From Rhizobium rhododendri (GTDB lineage: Bacteria > Pseudomonadota > Alphaproteobacteria > Rhizobiales > Rhizobiaceae), in NCBI RefSeq assembly GCF_007000325.2, contig NZ_CP117267.1:2611001-2675000 (forward strand): 64,000 nucleotides of DNA. The letters run 5' to 3'. The notes under the pieces were generated by a model that worked only from the letters and a program-made list of their open reading frames with translations, had not been told where the DNA came from and did no database searches. Shown here piece after piece: positions 26,057 to 34,467 of this stretch (position 1 is the first letter of the stretch; each line of letters begins with the position of its first letter). Made by a program: the position numbers and the translations under genes.

Positions 26057-27259
26057 CTATTCGGCGGCCGCTTTGACGCCGCTGGCGTGTCGACCCATCG
26101 TCAGCTGTGCAAGCAAGAATGCAGTCACTGCAGCGCAGGCGATGGCTACCGTCATCGGCACGGCTGTTCCGTTGGCAAACAGGCTGGCCAGCACCATCGC
26201 AATCGCGCCGGTGGTGAACTGCAGCGTGCCCATCAGCGCCGAGGCCGTGCCGGCGATGGCACCATGCTCCTCGAGTGCGAGCACCGCCGTCGTCGGGATG
26301 ACAAGGCCGAGAAATCCAAATCCGACGAACAGAAGGACGACCAGCACCGGAAGTTGCTCGAAGCCGAGGCTCATCGCTGCGACCAGAGCAACCATCGACG
26401 CAGCAAAGCCCGTGACGGCGAAGCGCATGACACGCACAAGCCCATAACGCTGGCCAAGCCGGCCCGTCAGCTGCGACACAGCAAAGAACGACACCGCGTT
26501 GACGGAGAAGGCAAAGCTGTATTCGGTCGGTGTCAGTCCATAGTGGTTGATCAGCACGAAGGGCGAGTTGGCGAGATAGACCAGGAAGCTGGAAATGCCG
26601 AAACTGCCGATGAGGGACAGCGTCATGAACGTCCGATCTCCGAGCAGATAGACATAGGCCGCCATCGCGCTGCGGAAACTGCTGCCGGCGCGGTCTTCTC
26701 TGGAGCGGGTTTCGGAAAGCTGCGTCGAGAGCAGGACCAGGCCAATGAAGGCAGCGATGGTCACAGCCCAGAAGACACCGCGCCAGCCGAAGAAGGCAAT
26801 GACCGCGCTGCCGGTCAGGGGCGCCAGGATTGGCGATATGCTGAACACCAGCATCAGCAGAGACATAAGCCGCGCTGCCTCCACACCGACATGCATGTCG
26901 CGGACAACCGCCCGTGGCACCACCATGCCGGCGGCGCCGCCGATGCCCTGAAGGAAGCGGAAGGCGATCAGCATTTCGATATTGGTAGCCAGAGCGCAGC
27001 CGATGCTGGCGACGGCAAACAGACCGATGCCGATATAAAGTGGCGCCTTGCGGCCGTACATGTCAGCCAGCGGACCGTAGAGCAGTTGAAATGCAGCGAA
27101 GGGAATGAAGAAGGCAAGCAGGCTCATCTGAACCAGATTGTCCGGCGCACCGAGGTCATGGCCAATGGATGGCAGCGCCGGCAGGTACATGTCGATGGCA
27201 AAAGGCCCGATTGCTGACAAAAGGCCAAGAATCAGCGCGATGCGAAAGAAGGGTGTCAT
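26057..27259 (-). CDS. MFS transporter, DHA1 Bcr/CflA family
   Basis: A 400-residue inner-membrane protein with 12 predicted segments. It begins TPFFRIALILGLLSAIGPFAIDMYLPALPSI, the Bcr/CflA N-terminus, and has the loop 2-3 motif GPLADMYGRKAPL. GGAAGMVVPRAVVRD lies in TM4-5. Family members export drugs such as bicyclomycin, chloramphenicol and sulfonamides, or cysteine and dipeptides. It is divergent from a tetR gene, with operator-like palindromes between them, so the regulator probably represses it. The substrate cannot be predicted. Confidence 0.9.
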   Translation of the reverse strand: MTPFFRIALILGLLSAIGPFAIDMYLPALPSIGHDLGAPDNLVQMSLLAFFIPFAAFQLLYGPLADMYGRKAPLYIGIGLFAVASIGCALATNIEMLIAFRFLQGIGGAAGMVVPRAVVRDMHVGVEAARLMSLLMLVFSISPILAPLTGSAVIAFFGWRGVFWAVTIAAFIGLVLLSTQLSETRSREDRAGSSFRSAMAAYVYLLGDRTFMTLSLIGSFGISSFLVYLANSPFVLINHYGLTPTEYSFAFSVNAVSFFAVSQLTGRLGQRYGLVRVMRFAVTGFAASMVALVAAMSLGFEQLPVLVVLLFVGFGFLGLVIPTTAVLALEEHGAIAGTASALMGTLQFTTGAIAMVLASLFANGTAVPMTVAIACAAVTAFLLAQLTMGRHASGVKAAAE

Positions 27260-27350
27260 GGGGCGAATACTCTCGAAAATTGGATAGGGGCCGCTTTCGC
27301 TGGAAGCGCGGTAACAGATGCCGGATGCGGTACAGGCCGGTCACATTTTG

Positions 27351-27383
27351 GACACTGGTGTCAAATTAGACAGACTTGTCTAA
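27351..27383. promoter_or_regulatory. Two operator-like palindromes between the DHA1 transporter and tetR
   Basis: TTAGACA-GACT-TGTCTAA (27366-27383) is a perfect 7-bp inverted repeat. GACAC-TG-GTGTC (27351-27362) lies next to it. Both sit in the 151-bp divergent intergenic region, 28-60 bp from the tetR start, as expected for a TetR repressor controlling both genes. Confidence 0.65.
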
Positions 27384-27410
27384 AACGTCAATGCGACTTA
27401 CTCTCCGATC

Positions 27411-28070
27411 ATGACAAATGCGCGAACTGCACCACCGCAAACCATTTCAGACGTCCGGCGTGGGCTTTCGACCAAGCGGGTCTCCGTTCTCACGGCTGCA
27501 ACAGAGGTTTTCTGCCGCGAAGGTTTTTCCGGCGCCTGCATCGATGAAATCGCCGAGCAGGCGGGTGTGTCGCGCCAGACGATCTACAACCACTACCGCG
27601 ACAAGGAAGCACTCTTTGTCGCGATCGTCGAAGACATCACGGCGCGCACCGTAGAGGCGCTTTCATCGACGATCGCCACCTTTCCAGACATGCCAGCCGA
27701 CATAGAGGCGGAAATGACTGCGTTGGTGTCCCTGTTGGTGCGCAACTGCCTCTGCAACCGCGATGGCCGTTTTATGCACAAGCTGCTGCAATCCGAAGGC
27801 GAGCGGTATCCGCAGCTGTTCGCGACGTGGCGCCAAAAGGGCTCGGGCTTGCCGGCCGAGGCCGTCTCTGGGCTTTTCACGCGCATCGCCAAAGCGGGTC
27901 TACTGGATATCGACGATGCAGACCTCGCGGCCCGGCAATTTCTGGCGCTCATCCATGCAGACTTGCAGACGACAACCTTGTTCGGCGGCATTCCCGAAGA
28001 TGAAGATGTGGCGCGAGCAGCCCGCAACGCCGTGCGTACATTTCTCCGCGCCTACTCCGTACCGGCATAA
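27411..28070 (+). CDS. TetR/AcrR family transcriptional regulator
   Basis: The product has 219 residues with an N-terminal helix-turn-helix, IDEIAEQAGVSRQTIYNHYRDKEALFVAIV (about 46-75), the TetR hallmark. A variable all-helical ligand-binding domain follows, including KLLQSEGERYPQLFATW, which is like the AcrR C-terminal family. It faces the DHA1 transporter gene across two palindromes, so it likely represses that pump and itself until a pump substrate binds. The start ATG at 27411 leaves an 18-residue N-terminal extension before the conserved helix 1, which is normal. Confidence 0.92.
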   Translation: MTNARTAPPQTISDVRRGLSTKRVSVLTAATEVFCREGFSGACIDEIAEQAGVSRQTIYNHYRDKEALFVAIVEDITARTVEALSSTIATFPDMPADIEAEMTALVSLLVRNCLCNRDGRFMHKLLQSEGERYPQLFATWRQKGSGLPAEAVSGLFTRIAKAGLLDIDDADLAARQFLALIHADLQTTTLFGGIPEDEDVARAARNAVRTFLRAYSVPA

Positions 28071-28157
28071 GGCCGCAGTCCGGCTTGAGGTAGGGTAGAA
28101 AACAAGGCGCCCATATCGTCGTCACATTGACGCGGTCACATCAGGCGCCTGAAAGTA

Positions 28158-28379
28158 TCAGGCGTCCGGCAAGTCGATCTTCAGGGCAGATGCAATTCGC
28201 TTGATTTTGAGCGGATCAGTGTCGGTGCCGGCCTCTATGGCGACGATTTCGTCAACTGTCAGTCCAACTGTCTCGGCCAGATCGTCGACGCTGTAGCCGA
28301 ATGAGCCGCGCGTAATGCGAATTCGCGTTCCGACATCGGCGAGCTGGGCGGACGGTGTGTCATGGATGGGGTTGGACAT
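28158..28379 (-). CDS. Small helix-turn-helix (XRE-like) protein
   Basis: A 73-residue protein beginning MSNPIHDTPSAQLADVG, with a Cro/C1-type fold: GTRIRITRGSFGYSVDDLAETVGLTVDEIVAIEAG, then LKIKRIASALKI. It resembles the N-terminal domain of XRE regulators without an effector domain. The ATG at 28379 has GGAGAA just upstream; an in-frame ATG at 28436 would add 19 unrelated residues. It is isolated between the tetR gene and the RND operon. Its target is unknown. Confidence 0.75.
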   Translation of the reverse strand: MSNPIHDTPSAQLADVGTRIRITRGSFGYSVDDLAETVGLTVDEIVAIEAGTDTDPLKIKRIASALKIDLPDA

Positions 28380-28604
28380 GGAGTTCTCCTTCGCCGCCGG
28401 TGATCGTGCTCGACCGCTGGCGACATCGTTTACCAATGCCGACCCTCTTTATTGCCGCAATATCGAATCGGCAAGCAGAATTGCTGCAGAGCACAAAAGG
28501 ATTGCCCGCCGGTTAACCGGGCCGCCGCCGTCCCCAATGTCACGCCGGTTCGCCGAATCATGAGGAAAACAACGCTTCTAGACGCTGTTAAAACCAAGCG
28601 AAGC

Positions 28605-31600
28605 CTACTCCGCAGCCATTGCCGGCGGCATCGGATGTTGCTGTTCGTCCACCGTCCCGGCCTCGTTCTTGCCGGCCTTTAATTTCGGCTCCTTGCCAAA
28701 GAACAGGGCGTAGGCGGCGGGCAAGACGATGATCGTCAGGACGGTTGCCACCAGGATACCGCCCATCATCGCATAGGCGAGCGGGCCCCAGAACACGCCG
28801 CGCGAAATCGGGATCAGCGCCAGTACGGCGGTGAGCGCGGTCAGCATGATCGGCCGGAAACGACGCACGGCCGAGCCGATGATCGCCTCCTGGCGCTCCA
28901 TGCCCATAGCGATATCCTGGTCGATCTGGTCGATGAGGATGATCGAGTTGCGGATGATGATACCGAGCAGCGCGATGACACCGAGAATGGCAACGAACCC
29001 GAACGGCGCACCGCTGATCAGGAGCGCAGCCGCAGCCCCGATGATGCCGAGCGGTCCAGTCGCCAGCACCAGCATCGCCTTGCCGAAGTGCTGCAACTGG
29101 ATCATCAGGAGCACGACGATGACGAGCAGCATGATCGGCGCCTTGGCGGCAATGGAGGCCTGGCTTTCCGCCGCATCCTCGGTACCACCCTGCACCTCGA
29201 TCTGATAGCCGGGCGGCAGGCTGTCGCGGAGCGGCTTCAGGTCGGCGTAGAGTTTTGTCGTCACGTCGTTTGCCTGCACATCGTCGGGCAGCGTAGCCCG
29301 CACCGTGATCGTCGGCAGGCGGTCGCGGCGCCATTCCAGCCCCAGCGTCATGGTCGGCACGACCTTTGCCACCTGCGACAGCGGCACGAAACCGCCGGCA
29401 TCGCTCGGCACGGAGATGGAATTGACCGCCGACAGCAGATGCCGATTGGCTTCCGGCTCGCGTGCCACGATCGACACGGTCTCTTCGCCTTCGCGGAAGT
29501 CGCCGAGCGAGGCCCCCGTGACGGCAGCGGCCAGTACCTGGCGAATGCGCTGCGACGTGACGCCGAGGGCCCGTGCCCGATCCTGATCGATCACCAGGCG
29601 CATTTCCGGCACCGGCTCGAGCCAGTCGTCGTGGATCGCACCCATGCGGGGATCGGCGGCGAAACGCTGCTTTACCTGGTCGGCGATACGACGAACCTCG
29701 AGGCGGTCGGGGCCAAGCACGCGCATCTGCACGGGCCATCCGGTCGGCGGACCGAGGAACAGCCGGTCGACCTTGGCGCGGATGTCCGGAAAGTCGGCGG
29801 CGAGAATGCCGCGCAGCTTGATGATCAGCCGCTCGCGGGCGGGTTCGTCGTTGGCAAGCACGAGCAATTGCGCGAAGTTCGGATTGATAAGCTGCTGGTC
29901 GAGCGGCAGGAAAAAGCGCGGAGCGCCCTCGCCGATGTAGCTGGCAACAAAGCGCTTGTCCTTGTCGTCGGCAATCCGGGCCTCCAGCGCCGCCGCCTGC
30001 TTTTCAACCTCGGCGATGCTGGTGCCCTCAGGCAGCCAGAGGTCGACAAGGATCTCAGGCCGCGACGATTGCGGAAAGAAATTCTGCGGAATGAACTGGA
30101 AGGCCCAGAGACTGGTGCCGAAGGTCAGCAGCGTCAACGCCAGCACGATGATCCGATGCCGCACGGCCCAGCCGACAGTGCCGCGCAGGCGACGGTAGAA
30201 GCGGGTATCGAAGACGTCGTGATGGCTGCCCGCATGATGCCGCTGCTTGAGGATCATGTAGCCGAGCCACGGTGTAAAATAGACGGCGACGAACCAGGAT
30301 GTCACCAGCGCGATGCCGACCACATAGAACAGGGTGCGGACATACTCGCCGGCGGTAGACGCTGCAAAGCCGACCGGGATGAAGCCTGCCGTGGTGATCA
30401 GCGTTCCTGTCAGCATCGGGAATGCGGTTGATGTATAGGCAAAGCTGGCGGCGTCGAGCTTGACCATGCCCTCCTCCAGCTTGCGCTCCATCAGTTCGAC
30501 AACGATCATGGCATCGTCGACCAGAAGACCGAGCGCAATGATCAGCGCACCCAGTGAGATGCGCTGCAGGTCGATGCCGAATTCGTACATGATGGCAAAG
30601 GTCGCGGCCAGCACCAGCGGAATGGCGATGGCAATCACCAGACCCGAGCGCCAGCCGATCGACACGAAGGAGACGATCAGCACGATGACGAGCGCTTCGC
30701 CCAGCGCATGCATGAATTCGCTGACCGCGTCGGTGACGACATCGGGCTGGTTGGCGATCTGGTCAACGGCGACGCCGAGCGGCAGCGACGATTCGAACCG
30801 CTGGTAAACGGCATCGACGGAATGGCCGACGTCGGTGACTTTGTAGCCCTTGGCCATGACCACGCCGACCTGCACGCTCTCATGGCCGTTATATTTGAAT
30901 TTGGCCGTGTAGGGGTCCTGCAGCCCCGCATAGACGGTGGCAATGTCGCCGAGACGCGTCACCTGGTCTCCGGCCTTCAACCTCAACTCACGGATATCTT
31001 CGATCTTCCTGACATCGCCCTCGACGGAAATGCGCACCGACCTCAAGCCGGTATCGACGGAGCCGGCCGAATCGACGCTGTTCTGGCCCGTGACGGCAGC
31101 ACGAAGGGTATCGAGCGTCAGTCCGCGCTCGGCCAGCGCCTTCGACGAGACGTCGATGTAGATTCTCTCGGGCTGGTCGCCGATGATCACCGCTTTTTCG
31201 ACGCCCGGCACGGTTAGCAGCATGTCCCGCGCCTGGATGGCGAACTTCTTCAGCTCCGGATAGCTGTAGCCAGTGCCGCTGATCGAATGGAGCGTGATGA
31301 AGGTGTCGCCGAATTCATCGTTGAAATAGGGTCCGAGGAGGCCCGACGGCAGCTCGCTCTGGATATCGCCGACCTTCTTGCGCACCTGATAGAAAGCGTC
31401 GTTCACCTCGGCCGCGTTGGTGTCGCCCTTGACCTGGACAGTGATGATGGCGCTGCCGGCGCGGGTGTATGATTTTACCCAGTCGAGATGCGGCGTCTCC
31501 TGCAGTTTGCGCTCGATCTTGTTGACCACCTGGTCTTCCATCTCGTCAATCGACGCACCGGGCCAGATGGCCTGCACCACCATGACGCGGAAGGTAAAGT

Positions 31601-31754
31601 CGGGATCTTCCTTCTGGCCCATGTGGGTCAGGCCGAGGGCTCCGGCGATGATGATCAGCCCGAACAGGAAGCGGGCGATACTCGGATGGCCGATTGCCCA
31701 GCGCGAGAGATTGAATGGCTGCTTTTGTTCAGTGGGTGTGGTCATCATCTTCAT
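28605..31754 (-). CDS. RND efflux pump, inner-membrane transporter (HAE/AcrB-like)
   Basis: A 1049-residue RND transporter. The N-terminus is FNLSRWAIGHPSIARFLFGLIIIAGALG, then the porter-domain segment AIWPGAS and MEDQVVNKIERKLQ. The proton-relay TM4 segment has ALGLLVDDAMIVVELMERKLEEG, and the second half repeats the fold (GVIALLGIIIRNSIILIDQID). It uses the proton gradient to export drugs or lipids with the adaptor encoded just upstream (16-bp gap). No outer-membrane factor is present, so a TolC elsewhere is needed. I placed the start at ATG 31754; a longer frame would overlap the adaptor gene. Confidence 0.93.
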   Translation of the reverse strand: MKMMTTPTEQKQPFNLSRWAIGHPSIARFLFGLIIIAGALGLTHMGQKEDPDFTFRVMVVQAIWPGASIDEMEDQVVNKIERKLQETPHLDWVKSYTRAGSAIITVQVKGDTNAAEVNDAFYQVRKKVGDIQSELPSGLLGPYFNDEFGDTFITLHSISGTGYSYPELKKFAIQARDMLLTVPGVEKAVIIGDQPERIYIDVSSKALAERGLTLDTLRAAVTGQNSVDSAGSVDTGLRSVRISVEGDVRKIEDIRELRLKAGDQVTRLGDIATVYAGLQDPYTAKFKYNGHESVQVGVVMAKGYKVTDVGHSVDAVYQRFESSLPLGVAVDQIANQPDVVTDAVSEFMHALGEALVIVLIVSFVSIGWRSGLVIAIAIPLVLAATFAIMYEFGIDLQRISLGALIIALGLLVDDAMIVVELMERKLEEGMVKLDAASFAYTSTAFPMLTGTLITTAGFIPVGFAASTAGEYVRTLFYVVGIALVTSWFVAVYFTPWLGYMILKQRHHAGSHHDVFDTRFYRRLRGTVGWAVRHRIIVLALTLLTFGTSLWAFQFIPQNFFPQSSRPEILVDLWLPEGTSIAEVEKQAAALEARIADDKDKRFVASYIGEGAPRFFLPLDQQLINPNFAQLLVLANDEPARERLIIKLRGILAADFPDIRAKVDRLFLGPPTGWPVQMRVLGPDRLEVRRIADQVKQRFAADPRMGAIHDDWLEPVPEMRLVIDQDRARALGVTSQRIRQVLAAAVTGASLGDFREGEETVSIVAREPEANRHLLSAVNSISVPSDAGGFVPLSQVAKVVPTMTLGLEWRRDRLPTITVRATLPDDVQANDVTTKLYADLKPLRDSLPPGYQIEVQGGTEDAAESQASIAAKAPIMLLVIVVLLMIQLQHFGKAMLVLATGPLGIIGAAAALLISGAPFGFVAILGVIALLGIIIRNSIILIDQIDQDIAMGMERQEAIIGSAVRRFRPIMLTALTAVLALIPISRGVFWGPLAYAMMGGILVATVLTIIVLPAAYALFFGKEPKLKAGKNEAGTVDEQQHPMPPAMAAE

Positions 31755-31770
31755 CCGCTTTCGAGTGCGA

Positions 31771-32922
31771 TCAGCGCATGACGGCCGCAGACGCAGCAGC
31801 GTCCACAGGCTCTGCGGCGGCGGCCTGCTGTCCACTGCCATCGGGTAGCTTGACCTGCATGTTTTCGGCCATGAACTGCGTGCCAGCGGCGACGACGAGA
31901 TCGCCGGCCTTCAGGCCATCGGAGACCCGGACGCCGACCCCGGTAAACTCGGCAAGCCTGACGTCCTGCGCATGCACGGTGGCCGTTGTCCTGTCGACCA
32001 GCCAGACGACCTTGCGTCCGTCCTTCTCGGCCAGCGCACTGAGCGGTATGGACACGAAAGGCACGGCGTTTTCCGCTGTCGCCTCGACGGTAGAAGTCAT
32101 CCCGAGAAGCACGCGCGGGTCGTTCGGCAGGCTGATCCGGACTGAGAACGTGCGCGATTGCGTATCGGCGCTGCCGGAGACCTCGCGCACCTTGCCATCG
32201 AACACGAGGCCGTCGTTCGCCCAGAAACGGGCCTTGACCGTCTTGCCGACGCTGAACTGGCCAACATCGGTTTCCGGCACGGCAATAGCGACTTCCTTCT
32301 CTCCGTCGACCGCAACGGTGATCACCGGCGTGCCAGTGCTGACCACCTGGCCGACATCGGCATTGACGGCGGTGACGATGCCATTGAGATCCGATGCGAG
32401 ACTGGCATAGGCGACCTGATTCTTGGCCTCGTCGAGCGACGAGATGGCCGAATCGCGCGTTGCGACGGCCTGGTCGTAAGCCAGCTGTGCCTGCTCGAGT
32501 TGCGACTTCGAGGAGACGTTCTTATCGAACAGCTGCTGGGCGCGATCGCGAGAAAGCGTTGCGGTCTGGACCTGCTTCTCGGCGGAAAGACGATCCGCCT
32601 CAGCGCGCTTGACCGCCAATGCGTAGTCCGTGGCATCGATTTTCGCCAGCACATCGCCCGGCTTCACCCGCTGACCGATATCGACGCGCCGCTCGACGAT
32701 CTTGCCGCTGACGCGAAAGCCGAGGTTCATCTCGGTTCGGGCCCGCACGGAGCCGGAATAATCCAGTGTCCGCGTTGTTTCCGCCTTGGCAATCTCGACG
32801 ACCTTGACAGGGCGAATGACAGGCTTGGTCTCGGCCTGCTTCTCGTTGCAGCCGGAAATGACGGCAGCAGCGATGAGGAGGACAAAGGCGGATGAAAGGC
32901 GCAGTTTGATGGGCGAAATCAT
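31771..32922 (-). CDS. RND efflux periplasmic adaptor (membrane fusion lipoprotein)
   Basis: The product has 383 residues. A lipoprotein signal (LLIAAAVISGC, Cys at about 25) is followed by a lipoyl-like half-motif (NLGFRVSGKIVERRVDIGQRVKPGDVLAKID). An alpha-helical hairpin spans about 105-165 (Glu/Gln/Ala-rich), then come the second lipoyl half (GIVTAVNADVGQVV) and beta-barrel domain. It bridges the RND pump and an outer-membrane channel. The ATG at 32922 has GGAG upstream, and a longer frame to 33087 lacks a signal peptide. It lies between tetR (44-bp gap) and the pump. Confidence 0.92.
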   Translation of the reverse strand: MISPIKLRLSSAFVLLIAAAVISGCNEKQAETKPVIRPVKVVEIAKAETTRTLDYSGSVRARTEMNLGFRVSGKIVERRVDIGQRVKPGDVLAKIDATDYALAVKRAEADRLSAEKQVQTATLSRDRAQQLFDKNVSSKSQLEQAQLAYDQAVATRDSAISSLDEAKNQVAYASLASDLNGIVTAVNADVGQVVSTGTPVITVAVDGEKEVAIAVPETDVGQFSVGKTVKARFWANDGLVFDGKVREVSGSADTQSRTFSVRISLPNDPRVLLGMTSTVEATAENAVPFVSIPLSALAEKDGRKVVWLVDRTTATVHAQDVRLAEFTGVGVRVSDGLKAGDLVVAAGTQFMAENMQVKLPDGSGQQAAAAEPVDAAASAAVMR

Positions 32923-32966
32923 GATCGCACTCCTCGGTCGACGGCGGATGGACGGCAGCAGGCAAA

Positions 32967-33569
32967 TTATCTCAAGGCACGAATGGCGTATTCCACGAGA
33001 TCGTCGGGCATCGCCCGGTTCTCCTTGGCAAGGCACTGCGCCACCATCTGCGGGTGACAGAGGGTAACCGTTGCTGCGCCAAGACATTTCGACGCGATGT
33101 GGGGGTCCTGTTCGGCAAACTCGCCGGCAGCGATCCCTTCGGAAATGATACCAGCCATGACGTCGTGGATGCGGTCGATGTGCTTTTCGATGACATGCCA
33201 GTCACGCTCGATGGCGACGACGACCATCTCATGAACCTTCTCCTCGTCGAGCATGGTATCGAGAGTGAGCTTGTACTGGCCATGGACGAGAGCACGCAGC
33301 CTGTCGGCGGCACTCGCCTGCTTGCGCGCCGCGCCAAGGGCGAGCTCATAACCGGTATCGAGCATCCGCCCGCAGAGCGCCTGGTGGATTTCGACCTTGG
33401 AGCTAAAGAAGCGATAGATGTTTGCCGTCGACATGCCGAGATCCTTGGCGATGTCGGCCACCGTTGTCTTGGCATAGCCGTAGTGGCGGAAAAGCCGCTC
33501 GGCACAATCGAGGATGCGCGCAACATTCTCCTGGCGGTTGACCTCTGAGGAATCGGCGATGGCGTTCAT
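32967..33569 (-). CDS. TetR family regulator of the RND operon
   Basis: This 200-residue regulator has the helix-turn-helix KTTVADIAKDLGMSTANIYRFFSSKVEIHQAL (about 33-64). It is the first gene of tetR - adaptor - pump on the minus strand. A perfect 23-bp inverted repeat directly upstream overlaps the predicted -10 region, so the protein very likely represses its own operon. I chose ATG 33569, because the alternative frame start at 33656 runs through the operator repeat itself. The ligand that releases repression is unknown. Confidence 0.9.
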   Translation of the reverse strand: MNAIADSSEVNRQENVARILDCAERLFRHYGYAKTTVADIAKDLGMSTANIYRFFSSKVEIHQALCGRMLDTGYELALGAARKQASAADRLRALVHGQYKLTLDTMLDEEKVHEMVVVAIERDWHVIEKHIDRIHDVMAGIISEGIAAGEFAEQDPHIASKCLGAATVTLCHPQMVAQCLAKENRAMPDDLVEYAIRALR

Positions 33570-33575
33570 AAGGCA

Positions 33576-33641
33576 CTTTCGATTTACGACTGACGAAATT
33601 CTATTTTCGTCAGTCGTAAATCGAAAGTCATACTTTGTCAA
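33576..33641 (-). promoter_or_regulatory. Promoter with perfect 23-bp inverted repeat controlling the tetR-RND operon
   Basis: Arms at 33576-33598 and 33605-33627 are exact reverse complements (core TTTACGACTGACGAAA), separated by 6 bp. On the minus strand, TTGACA (33641-33636) lies just upstream, and a -10 at normal spacing would fall inside the first arm. The repeat ends 7 bp before the tetR ATG. Repressor binding would block RNA polymerase. Confidence 0.85.
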
Positions 33642-33699
33642 CGCATTGCCAGGCACCTGGCACGGGTTTCACTGTGCGGGAGTTCATAGCCGAGGCGCG

Positions 33700-33734
33700 C
33701 GGAGCTCGGAGCTCGGAGCTCGGAGCTCGGAGCG
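33700..33734. repeat. 7-bp tandem repeat, about five units
   Basis: CGGAGCT is repeated four times, followed by a degenerate CGGAGCG. It sits between the RND operator and the osmC terminator. It is probably replication slippage in non-coding DNA. Confidence 0.8.
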
Positions 33735-33744
33735 CACGACGCAT

Positions 33745-33775
33745 AAAAAATGCCGGACCATTGGCTGGTCCGGCA
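33745..33775 (-). terminator. Rho-independent terminator of osmC
   Basis: The stem TGCCGGACCA / TGGTCCGGCA (33751-33760, 33766-33775) has a 5-nt loop, with six A residues on the left that form the minus-strand U-tract. It lies 20 bp past the osmC stop. Confidence 0.88.
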
Positions 33776-33794
33776 TGTCAGGCAGCAGTTTTTC

Positions 33795-34226
33795 TTAGGA
33801 GAACTGCACGTCGAGCGTCATTGGCACGGCGGCAAGCGCTTTTGATAACGGGCAACCGGCCTTCGCCTGTTCAGCCAGTTCCTTGAACTTGGCCTCGTCG
33901 GTGCCGGGCACGCTTGCAACCAGCGTCAGGGCGATACCCGTGATACCGAAGCCGCCTTCGACGCTTTCCAGGGTGACCCTGGCAGTTGTCTGCATGCTGG
34001 TCGCTTTAAGGCCAGCGCCATCGAGGATGCCGGAAAGAGCCATCGTGAAGCAACCGGCATGGGCAGCACCAATGAGTTCTTCCGGATTGGTGCCGGCAAC
34101 GCCTTCGAAACGGCTGGCATATCCGTAAGGATGCTCCTTCAGAGCGCCGCTCTGGGTGCTGATCTCGCCTTTTCCATCCTTGATTCCGCCAGCCCAGTGG
34201 GCCGAGCCCGTGCGTGTGATCTTCAT
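33795..34226 (-). CDS. osmC: OsmC family peroxiredoxin
   Basis: This 143-residue protein has the N-terminus MKITRTGSAHWAGGIKDGKGEI and the two redox cysteines in AHAGCFTMALS and KAGCPLSKAL. NPEELIGAAHAGC is diagnostic. OsmC proteins reduce organic hydroperoxides in the cytoplasm with a Cys pair and are often induced by osmotic or stationary-phase stress. The ATG at 34226 has AAGGAGC upstream. It stands alone, with a terminator on each side. Confidence 0.93.
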   Translation of the reverse strand: MKITRTGSAHWAGGIKDGKGEISTQSGALKEHPYGYASRFEGVAGTNPEELIGAAHAGCFTMALSGILDGAGLKATSMQTTARVTLESVEGGFGITGIALTLVASVPGTDEAKFKELAEQAKAGCPLSKALAAVPMTLDVQFS

Positions 34227-34394
34227 GTGGTGCTCCTTATGATTGGTTGTCGGGAGACGGCGGCTGCCGCTCCAGGGCAATCGATCGGAAAAACCTAAAA
34301 GGCTCCCCCATTGGCAATATAAGGTTTTCCCCGCAAAAGACGACCGCGGCAGCATGAAACTTCAAAAACGGCCACGGCTTCTTTTCCAAGGCAC

Positions 34395-34426
34395 AAAAAA
34401 CCCCGCGATCCGATTGGCTCGCGGGG
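34395..34426 (-). terminator. Rho-independent terminator after the Liv-type binding protein gene
   Basis: CCCCGCGA / TCGCGGGG form an 8-bp stem with a 10-nt loop. Six A residues at 34395-34400 give the minus-strand U-tract. It ends the GntR-led operon. Confidence 0.88.
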
Positions 34427-34467
34427 CTCCTGGTAAAGGCGGATGTGACTGCACTGCGCCGAATGCA

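Noticed and set aside
31755..31841. Upstream extension of the RND pump gene start
   Set aside because: It would overlap the adaptor coding end by about 70 bp and adds residues foreign to the family.
33700..33734. Tandem GGAGCTC units as a possible CRISPR array
   Set aside because: Units are 7 bp and contiguous, with no spacers and no cas genes.
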